Of a DNA stretch of 20,287 nucleotides, positions 15,400 to 20,287 are shown piece after piece. Origin of the DNA: a virus; IMG/VR virus record IMGVR_UViG_3300006802_000793, positions 1 to 20,287 of that record; one strand, given 5' to 3'. How positions within the stretch are numbered: the stretch's first letter is position 1; each line of letters begins with the position of its first letter. A model generated the notes under the pieces. The model worked only from the letters and a program-made list of their open reading frames with translations, searched no databases and had not been told where the DNA came from. The position numbers and the translations under genes were made by a program.

Positions 15400-15784
15400 C
15401 AAAGTATTTCCAGGACAAATAAGAAGCTTTTATGCAAGACTAGCAGCAGAGGATATTGATGCTGTTGACCAATTTAAATTAAAATCTGTTCAATTAGTAA
15501 AACAAGGTAAACCAGTAAAGGTTCTCAAAGCAAAATTTGGTGATGGAACATATACTACTAGCTATATATTTGATAAAAAAGACGAACCAGGAGATTATGA
15601 GGTTCATTGGAATTTTGTATTTAACGGAGATAGGTTGGAACCACAAATTGATTACATTACATTACAGAGAAAACCAAACGTAGAATTTGGCTCTCAAGTA
15701 ACAGAAGAAAAAGTAATCAGGGAAGCTCCAAGCTTAAATGAAGACGATACAATACCTCAAGATGTAAAGGACTTAATGATATGA
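15392..15784 (+). CDS. Beta-sandwich structural protein, 130 aa
   Basis: The first part (FPGQIRSFYARLAAEDIDAVDQFKL) leads into alternating strands with the spacing of an Ig-like or polysaccharide-type beta sandwich: VQLVKQGKPVKVLKAKFGDGTYTTSYIFDKK, then GDYEVHWNFVFNGDRLEPQIDYITLQ. A hydrophilic acidic tail follows (APSLNEDDTIPQDVKDLM). It overlaps both neighbours (8 bases before, 4 after). Such small beta proteins next to the protease and scaffold are commonly neck, decoration or fibre-base components; which one cannot be said. Confidence 0.55.
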   Translation: MSNKVFPGQIRSFYARLAAEDIDAVDQFKLKSVQLVKQGKPVKVLKAKFGDGTYTTSYIFDKKDEPGDYEVHWNFVFNGDRLEPQIDYITLQRKPNVEFGSQVTEEKVIREAPSLNEDDTIPQDVKDLMI

Positions 15785-16815
15785 TATTTAGAAGTAATAA
15801 CCAAGAAGTTGATTTTGTTGTACATGAACATAGTGTAGGAGGCACTATTGACTATCAACTCTCCATACAAGATGGAGATGAATTACGGTTCCTAAGTTTT
15901 CTTAGGACAGGCGAAATGGCTACAATTAGTGATGTACCTAACATTACTAGGCTGTTTGGAAGAGAGTCAGAGGACACCAGAGCACTAACTTGGTTAACTT
16001 ATCAAGGTATGACTAAGAACTCCGAGGGTGGGGATGATGATCCCCACACTCCTGGTGTTTACAAGATTCTGGACAGTGGTAAAGCTATTGTTGGACATCA
16101 AACAGAGGAATACTCTGAAGTATTTCTAAGTGGAGAAAGCCTGTCTGATAGATGGATAATTAGAAAATTACCCAATCTATTTCCTAGTGTGTTCAAAGGT
16201 TCTGATGATATATACCTACTATGGAAACCACCAGTTCAAAAGAAATATGAAAAGGCATTAAATTCAGAAGAACCCTATAACAACATCAACTGTGCATGTC
16301 CTGTAAATAATGCCTCAAGTAAATTTGCAGAACTTACAAAGGAAGAAGGAGTTGCTATGGGTTCAACAATAACAACAGATATGCTGTTTAATCCAGAAGC
16401 AAAAACCTTTGAAGGTGTTGGAGCTGCAGAGGGAACTTGGATTGATATGTTTGGAAACAAATACACTTACACACCAGAATTTATAGTACATAATTACGAA
16501 GAGCAAAGAAGTAGACTTGCTGCAGGTGAAATTATACAAGTTAATACTCATCATGAGACAGAACATGAATTTGAGGGCAGAATTACCGAAGTTCAGTTGT
16601 TTCAGCAACCTATAAAACATATAGTTGTGAAGGGCACATATAACGGACCGGTAGACTTAGATGACAGACAATTTGGACTTTCATATGAATACAGATTACG
16701 ATCTGTTTGGAATGAAGAATTCCAGTCATGGGTTCCGTTTGAAGCTACAACTGACAAGATATCTGTCGTTGAACGACCTGCATGTAAAGTTTGTTGGATA
16801 AACAAGGTGAAATAA
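15781..16815 (+). CDS. Prohead protease fused to a LigD phosphoesterase-like domain
   Basis: This 344-aa protein sits directly before scaffold and capsid genes, the place of the maturation protease, which cuts the scaffold and capsid precursors. The C-terminal part (about 205-340) fits an HK97-type (S78-like) protease: FEGVGAAEGTWIDMFGN, then THHETE (H257/H258 candidate) with GRITEV, a strand IVVKGTYNG, and GLSYEYRL (S301 candidate). The N-terminal 130 residues resemble the 3'-phosphoesterase domain of bacterial/archaeal LigD: FVVHEHSVGGTIDYQLSIQDG (compare the H...HYDxRLE motif), then ILDSGK and FLSGESLSDRWIIRKL. However, the second histidine and the arginine of that motif are absent, so it is probably inactive. 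Cysteines CAC (171-173) and CKVC (335-338) lie between and after. It overlaps its upstream neighbour by ATGA. Both calls are from motif reading. Confidence 0.6.
   Translation: MIFRSNNQEVDFVVHEHSVGGTIDYQLSIQDGDELRFLSFLRTGEMATISDVPNITRLFGRESEDTRALTWLTYQGMTKNSEGGDDDPHTPGVYKILDSGKAIVGHQTEEYSEVFLSGESLSDRWIIRKLPNLFPSVFKGSDDIYLLWKPPVQKKYEKALNSEEPYNNINCACPVNNASSKFAELTKEEGVAMGSTITTDMLFNPEAKTFEGVGAAEGTWIDMFGNKYTYTPEFIVHNYEEQRSRLAAGEIIQVNTHHETEHEFEGRITEVQLFQQPIKHIVVKGTYNGPVDLDDRQFGLSYEYRLRSVWNEEFQSWVPFEATTDKISVVERPACKVCWINKVK
16804..16810 (+). promoter_or_regulatory. Shine-Dalgarno-like site before the scaffold gene
   Basis: AAGGTGA, complementary to the conserved 3' end of archaeal 16S rRNA, ends 10 nt before the ATG at 16821. 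Most genes here lack such a site. It supports ATG 16821 over the upstream in-frame TTG at 16791. Confidence 0.45.
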
Positions 16816-16820
16816 AAAAA

Positions 16821-17450
16821 ATGGCTAAACAAGAAATCCCAGAACAAGTTGTCGATTTTTCTAAATTGACTACTGAGGAAAAGTTAGCTGCATTCAAAGA
16901 AGCCTTGTCACAAGACGAATCATTCAAAAATATCGATCTAGCAAAAGAATTAGGAATTAAAGCACCAGAACAAGTTGATGAAACACAGGTGAAAAACCAA
17001 GAAATCATCAAAGAAACATTACCTCTATACGAAGAAATTCGTGCAAAACTAGCACAAGCTGGTTACAAATTTGAGGAATCAAAAATGTCTGAGGCTGAAT
17101 TGAAAGTAAGAGAAATCACTGAGAAACAATCAAGAGCAATGTTTGCAGATGCTTCTGAAGCAATCACAAATGTTGACAAAGACTTCCCAGTTGAAGTAAT
17201 CGCAAAACTTTCTATCCCAACAGAGGACAAAGTAATCATCGCACAAGCAATGAAGACTGTCGCTGTTAGAAATTCTGAAGCTGTCGAAAAAGTCCAAAAA
17301 GAACTTGATGCTGCAACTGCTGAATTGAAAGATGCAAGACTCGGTGCTCCAAAGCCTGAGGACTCTGAAATTCTAGAGGGTAGCACAAAAGTATCTAATG
17401 CACTCGCTGCATTTGGAATGAAAGATTCTGTTCCAGAAACAAAAGTATAA
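16821..17450 (+). CDS. Capsid scaffold protein
   Basis: This 209-aa protein (MAKQEIPEQVV) is almost wholly helical, acidic and free of cysteine, with heptad-like stretches (for example SEAVEKVQKELDAATAELKDA, about residues 151-171), as expected for a scaffold. It sits between the prohead protease and the decoration/major capsid genes, the standard order. The scaffold organises capsid proteins into the procapsid and is removed by the protease before DNA packaging. The frame is open further upstream to TTG 16791, but that extension overlaps the protease gene and lacks the ribosome site seen before 16821. Called by position, composition and shape. Confidence 0.65.
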   Translation: MAKQEIPEQVVDFSKLTTEEKLAAFKEALSQDESFKNIDLAKELGIKAPEQVDETQVKNQEIIKETLPLYEEIRAKLAQAGYKFEESKMSEAELKVREITEKQSRAMFADASEAITNVDKDFPVEVIAKLSIPTEDKVIIAQAMKTVAVRNSEAVEKVQKELDAATAELKDARLGAPKPEDSEILEGSTKVSNALAAFGMKDSVPETKV

Positions 17451-17456
17451 TAAAAA

Positions 17457-18014
17457 ATGTCACAAATCGCTGGTGGAGGTTTAACTAGAGAACTCGGAGA
17501 GTTTTGGAATATCCAATTATTGGATGCCACTTCTCTTGATGATGCTGGTTATGTACTCACCTATAAAGTGGAATCTTCTACTAACAAAGTTGACCTATGT
17601 GGTGCATCCGATGTACCTGCAGCAGTTAACTTTAGAAGTACAAGAGATCCAGAAGACATGAATGAACACAAAACCCACCTCGTTCTTACCGGTTCAGAGG
17701 TAGGTGCAAAGGGAATTCCTGTCTTCCGTGAAGGTTGGGCTAAACTAAAAGTTGCCACTAACAACACTGCTATCGTCAGAGGAGATTCACTCGTCTGTAC
17801 TGGTAGTGGTAAAGTTGACAAATACACTCCTGCTGCATTAACAGGAACTGATGGTGCTTCAACATTAGCTGCTGAACTCGAAACACGTTTCGATGACTTA
17901 GCAAGACTAGTTGGACACGCAGAAGAAGACGTAGCAGTAGGAAATACTTCAGCTCCTGGAGCCGACAAGGTTCTAACAAAACTCTCAATCCGTGCAATCG
18001 GACTTAATTCATAG
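17457..18014 (+). CDS. Capsid decoration/stabilisation protein
   Basis: This 185-aa protein, placed between the scaffold and the major capsid gene, reads like the decoration family that binds the outer or inner capsid surface. It has KGIPVFREGWAKLKVATNNTAIVRGDSLVC (about residues 85-114), a beta-rich sequence with G-x-P-V and GDxLV turns, then GSGKVDKYTP, LVGHAEEDVAVGNTS and a final VLTKLSIRAIG strand. This order (pV..GwA.v......i..Gd.Lv...G.......vG.A.E......v.v) is typical of the DUF2190-like decoration proteins. It starts 6 bases after the scaffold stop and ends 2 bases before the capsid start. No signal peptide is present, as expected. Confidence 0.7.
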   Translation: MSQIAGGGLTRELGEFWNIQLLDATSLDDAGYVLTYKVESSTNKVDLCGASDVPAAVNFRSTRDPEDMNEHKTHLVLTGSEVGAKGIPVFREGWAKLKVATNNTAIVRGDSLVCTGSGKVDKYTPAALTGTDGASTLAAELETRFDDLARLVGHAEEDVAVGNTSAPGADKVLTKLSIRAIGLNS

Positions 18015-18016
18015 GC

Positions 18017-19027
18017 ATGATTCAAGAAATTAAATCATTTAATGGAGTTCCTGGTGCAGTACCATATGCTACACTTGAAACTCTCAAAAGCTATACTAAG
18101 GAAGATATCGCAAAACTAGGAGAAGCAACATTTGATGAGGTTGTACAATTAACAATTATCAGAGAGAAGATTTACCAAGATTCATCTCTAATGTCTGTCG
18201 GTGAGCAAGTCTCAGTCGTCAAAGCATTAGATAGATTAGAATCACAAATCTTTAGTCCTACTGATGATGCAATTGAGCATACTTATCCACTTCCTCCTGA
18301 AAGCGTAGCACCATCACAAAGAGCAAAACCAGTAACCTACAATGTAAAATCAGTTTCCTTAGATCTTGGTGAAACAAGATACTTCATCTCTGATGAAGCT
18401 AAGATTAGAGGAGCAGCCGAATGGTTAATTCAGGATTCTGCAGCAAGAGCAGCAGAACACATCGCTGAATCTAAAGACAAGCACATCATTAATAACTGGG
18501 ATACCCTAGTTACTGCCGGTAATACAATTACTGCTGGTGGTCCATGGGATGCAGCTTCTGCAACCCCAGAAGATGATGTCGCAAGTGCTGTAGCTGCAAT
18601 CATTGAGAACTCTAACGTATCAACTGCACAAATCAATAGACCTGATGCATTTGCATTAGTTCTACCTGCTGCAGCATTCGTTGGTGTTACAAAACTCAAA
18701 TTGATCAGAAACATCACACAACCAATTCAAGACTTCTTATCAACTGAATACAAAGTAAAGATAATGCTATCAAGAAAACCACAAGTAGAATCTACTTGGC
18801 CGGTTAGTACATCAGCATATGTTGTACCTATCAAAGATAGTGGTATTGGTTTCCTCGGAACATGGGATGGTGGAGGTATCGTACCTGCACAAGAGAGGGT
18901 TAGAGTAGCTGGTCGTGGTGAAGATATCATCACGAAACAGTGGTACAAATGGACAAGTATTCCTTATCCATTTAGTGCAGCAACAACTAACACTAAAGTC
19001 GCAAGAATAGACGGAGTCCTTACATAG
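18017..19027 (+). CDS. Major capsid protein, HK97 fold
   Basis: The 336-aa length, position after scaffold and decoration genes, and sequence layout indicate the HK97-fold shell protein. There is a helical N-terminal part (about 1-75), then a linker, then the P-domain hallmark: a strand (TYNVKSVSLDLGETRYFISDE, about 108-128) followed by a long spine helix (AEWLIQDSAARAAEHIAESKDKHIINNW, about 134-161). The A-domain follows with FALVLPAAAFVGV, then a beta-rich C-terminus with GIGFLGTWDGG and KQWYKWTSIPYPF, a usual ending. The gene begins 2 bases after the decoration stop and is followed by a hairpin and pyrimidine-rich tract, so a transcript probably ends here. It is rich in structural beta sequence and has no cysteines. 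Confidence 0.8.
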   Translation: MIQEIKSFNGVPGAVPYATLETLKSYTKEDIAKLGEATFDEVVQLTIIREKIYQDSSLMSVGEQVSVVKALDRLESQIFSPTDDAIEHTYPLPPESVAPSQRAKPVTYNVKSVSLDLGETRYFISDEAKIRGAAEWLIQDSAARAAEHIAESKDKHIINNWDTLVTAGNTITAGGPWDAASATPEDDVASAVAAIIENSNVSTAQINRPDAFALVLPAAAFVGVTKLKLIRNITQPIQDFLSTEYKVKIMLSRKPQVESTWPVSTSAYVVPIKDSGIGFLGTWDGGGIVPAQERVRVAGRGEDIITKQWYKWTSIPYPFSAATTNTKVARIDGVLT

Positions 19028-19036
19028 GCACTCTAC

Positions 19037-19068
19037 TAGTCTTTAAGACTATCCCCTTTCCTTTTTTA
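19037..19068 (+). terminator. Hairpin plus pyrimidine tract after the capsid gene
   Basis: TAGTCTTTAAGACTA (19037-19051) is a perfect 7-bp inverted repeat with a one-base centre (5-bp stem if a 5-nt loop forms). It is followed by a pyrimidine-only run with repeated T tracts (about 19052-19067). Archaeal termination usually depends on T tracts; the hairpin adds support. It lies 10 bases past the capsid stop and before a new promoter. Confidence 0.55.
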
Positions 19069-19075
19069 TTATTAA
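19061..19075 (+). promoter_or_regulatory. TATA-like box before 19090
   Basis: CTTTTTTATTATTAA is centred about 24 nt before the ATG at 19090 and overlaps the T tract of the preceding terminator. It suggests a fresh leaderless transcript for the following genes. Confidence 0.5.
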
Positions 19076-19089
19076 ACTCAAGATAGTTC

Positions 19090-19338
19090 ATGCTCGAAAT
19101 CTATGTAGGTATAGGTGCAATTGTAGTACCAGTAGCTATATTGATTGCAAAGGCAATTAATGGTCAACGTACATGTTTGATGAATCAAGATAAACGAAGT
19201 TTTAGACAATCTCAAGCACTAATAGTATTAGCTAATGAATTGGATGATCTTCACAGAGAAAGTCATCCAAGTGCATCTCCTGCACACTTAGGTAAAAAAA
19301 TTGATACCATACTAAGGGATGAGAATGGCAACCTCTAA
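19090..19338 (+). CDS. Small N-anchored membrane protein
   Basis: This 82-aa protein has one clear transmembrane helix at residues 4-23 (IYVGIGAIVVPVAILIAKAI), followed by a basic stretch and a soluble helical tail (SQALIVLANELDDLHRES). It begins the transcript after the capsid terminator, about 25 nt past a TATA box, and overlaps the next membrane gene by 20 bases. Spanin or holin-partner roles fit this architecture, as does a virion membrane or tail-end protein; none is proven. No family is recognised. Confidence 0.6.
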   Translation: MLEIYVGIGAIVVPVAILIAKAINGQRTCLMNQDKRSFRQSQALIVLANELDDLHRESHPSASPAHLGKKIDTILRDENGNL

Positions 19339-19528
19339 GACAATAATTTTCACTAAAGATAGAATTGCAAATATCATGTCAGCAGTTATCCTTGTTTGGG
19401 GATTCATGTATTTTACTCAGGGAGTTATCATTGAAGCAAATGCCCATGTTCCTAGCTCAGGTAGTGAGGTTATTGCAGGGATAATGGGGTTCGCAGCCAA
19501 GCATTTATGGGACAGTTGTAGTAAATAG
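19319..19528 (+). CDS. Holin-like small membrane protein
   Basis: The 69-aa product (ATG 19319; an in-frame ATG at 19325 is equally possible) has a transmembrane helix at about residues 17-38 (IANIMSAVILVWGFMYFTQGVI) and a second weaker hydrophobic helix (SEVIAGIMGFAAKHLW, about 48-63). Two short helices with charged ends fit many phage holins. It overlaps the preceding membrane gene by 20 bases, so the two are probably translated together. The location between capsid and connector genes is unusual for lysis genes, so a virion role remains possible. Confidence 0.5.
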   Translation: MRMATSKTIIFTKDRIANIMSAVILVWGFMYFTQGVIIEANAHVPSSGSEVIAGIMGFAAKHLWDSCSK

Positions 19529-19534
19529 ATTGTA

Positions 19535-19933
19535 ATGACAGTAAGTATTCAAAATATTAGAGATGTATTGGATGTACCTGCACAATCAGTTGCAGATGCA
19601 ATCATAACAGAGAATATAACCAGAAGTTTAGAGTTTGTAACCAATGTTCAACATGTAGATACAACTGCAGCAGTTACTGATGATGCAGTACAAGCTATGG
19701 CAGCATGGTTAACCTACGGTTCTTACATGGAGGGAATATCACAAGACCTTGGTGCAGTCTCAGTAGCTGATCAAGTAAAGTTAGACTTTCTTAGAAAAGT
19801 AGCAGAGTTATTCATTGGACAAGCTGCACAACAACCAATTGACTTGGATAATCCTGTAGACAACATGAAAGATACATCAATACCCATAGATCCTGGAGTA
19901 TTCACGTTGACAACATCAGAGGGACTTGGTTAA
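19535..19933 (+). CDS. Head-tail connector (adaptor) protein
   Basis: This 132-aa protein follows the capsid region, as adaptor genes do. It has the typical helical layout: an N-terminal IQNIRDVLDVPAQSVADAIITENITRSLEFV (helix pair), a middle helix DDAVQAMAAWLTYGSYMEGI, then a helix DQVKLDFLRKVAELFIGQAA and an extended acidic/proline tail (PIDLDNPVDNMKDTSIPID). This resembles the gp6/YqbG-type adaptors that ring the portal and dock the tail. The stop overlaps the TTG start of the next gene. There are no membrane segments or cysteines. Confidence 0.65.
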   Translation: MTVSIQNIRDVLDVPAQSVADAIITENITRSLEFVTNVQHVDTTAAVTDDAVQAMAAWLTYGSYMEGISQDLGAVSVADQVKLDFLRKVAELFIGQAAQQPIDLDNPVDNMKDTSIPIDPGVFTLTTSEGLG

Positions 19934-20287
19934 GAAAGATTTCGAATTAAAGATTAGAATCAAACCAAAGAACGCTGCAAATAAACAAAAACAAATTTAC
20001 CCAGAATTCATAAAAGAAGCTCGAAAGACTCTCAAGGAATTTGGTGAATTAATGGAGGAAGAATTCAAACAATTAATTCCTGTAAGAAGTGGTGCAACAA
20101 GATCATCAATCAATGTAAAAGGCAGATTTGCAAGATCAGAGGTAAAAGCAAATTATACAATATCAGGTTCTGAAAATGTAAACAGGTTAGACAAGGGTAC
20201 AAGACCTTCACCAGGTGTGTATTTAGATTTCTTAGGATTTACAGCACCATTAGGTCGTAGATTGATAAATCCACCATATGGAACACA
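19926..20287 (+). CDS. Tail-completion (HK97 gp10-like) protein, 3' end outside window
   Basis: The frame starts with TTG at 19926, 8 bases inside the connector gene, and stays open to the right edge (120 codons), so the end is missing. After a basic N-terminus (MVKKDFELKIRIKPKN) a helix (FIKEARKTLKEFGELMEEEF) is followed by IPVRSGATRSSINV and later DKGTRPSPGVYLDF. This P(V/I)xTGxTxxSI...GTxPxxG order is the signature of the HK97 gp10-like family, which closes the neck or tail end. It is the expected next gene after the adaptor. Confidence 0.7.
   Translation, partial: MVKKDFELKIRIKPKNAANKQKQIYPEFIKEARKTLKEFGELMEEEFKQLIPVRSGATRSSINVKGRFARSEVKANYTISGSENVNRLDKGTRPSPGVYLDFLGFTAPLGRRLINPPYGT

Noticed and set aside
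17063-18025. Two long minus-strand frames of about 155 aa opposite the scaffold and decoration genes.
   Set aside because: They are antisense shadows: low-complexity Ser/Ala-rich translations, no promoter, and the plus-strand proteins have convincing features and gene order.
1-20287. tRNA genes, CRISPR arrays, integrase and att sites.
   Set aside because: None found on reading; no cloverleaf-like or regularly spaced repeat sequences, and no recombinase frame.

Overview
This window looks like the packaging and virion-morphogenesis half of a head-tailed, HK97-fold (Caudoviricetes) virus or provirus of an archaeon. The most likely host is a marine ammonia-oxidising Nitrososphaerota/Thaumarchaeota (Nitrosopumilus-like). 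Four observations support this. The DNA is AT-rich with dense TATA-like boxes. Several of these boxes (TTTATA, TATAAATA, CTATATATC, TTTTTATT) lie about 25-30 nt upstream of start codons, as in archaeal leaderless transcription. TTG is used repeatedly as a start codon, and bacterial -10/-35 elements and strong Shine-Dalgarno sites are mostly absent. The gene set is a terminase, portal, prohead protease, scaffold, decoration protein, HK97-type major capsid protein, connector and tail-completion protein. The host assignment rests on style and recollection of related marine archaeal viruses, not on a database match.

Layout. Bases 1-801 (minus) carry the 5' part of a secreted-protein gene that runs off the left edge. 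A 150-base divergent control region with nested palindromes (about 802-955) separates it from the rightward genes. Bases 956-2659 hold early-looking or accessory small genes: a metallophosphoesterase, a winged-helix protein, an acidic micro-ORF overlapping a basic/helical ORF, a leftward micro-gene, and a tiny zinc-knuckle protein from a divergent promoter pair. Bases 2643-6256 are the packaging core: a probable small terminase, the large terminase and the portal, all overlapping or nearly touching. Bases 6231-8280 hold small proteins of mostly unknown role, including a likely Ig-like protein and a compact SPOUT-methyltransferase-like protein. Bases 8280-14316 hold two giant virion proteins, 776 aa (extremely cysteine-rich) and 1153 aa (repeat-containing), separated by an 81-aa zinc-ribbon protein. 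Bases 14356-15784 hold a tail/baseplate-type protein, a one-helix membrane micro-protein and two small beta-rich proteins. Bases 15781-19027 are the head-maturation block: protease (with an N-terminal domain resembling the LigD 3'-phosphoesterase), scaffold, decoration protein and major capsid protein, closed by a hairpin/pyrimidine-tract terminator. Bases 19090-20287 start a new unit: two short membrane proteins (holin-like), a head-tail connector and a tail-completion protein cut by the right edge.

How it works together. The terminase pair and portal package DNA into a procapsid built from the capsid protein around the scaffold. The protease matures the procapsid, the decoration protein stabilises it, and the connector and tail-completion proteins join the tail. 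The two giant proteins are probably fibres or other surface structures. Genes are almost all rightward and tightly packed with ATGA, TAATG or 4-26 nt overlaps, which suggests translational coupling. Internal TATA-like boxes before 6820, 8020, 14356 and 19090 suggest the region is read as several consecutive transcripts. I found no tRNA, rRNA, CRISPR array, IS element, integrase or clear att site.
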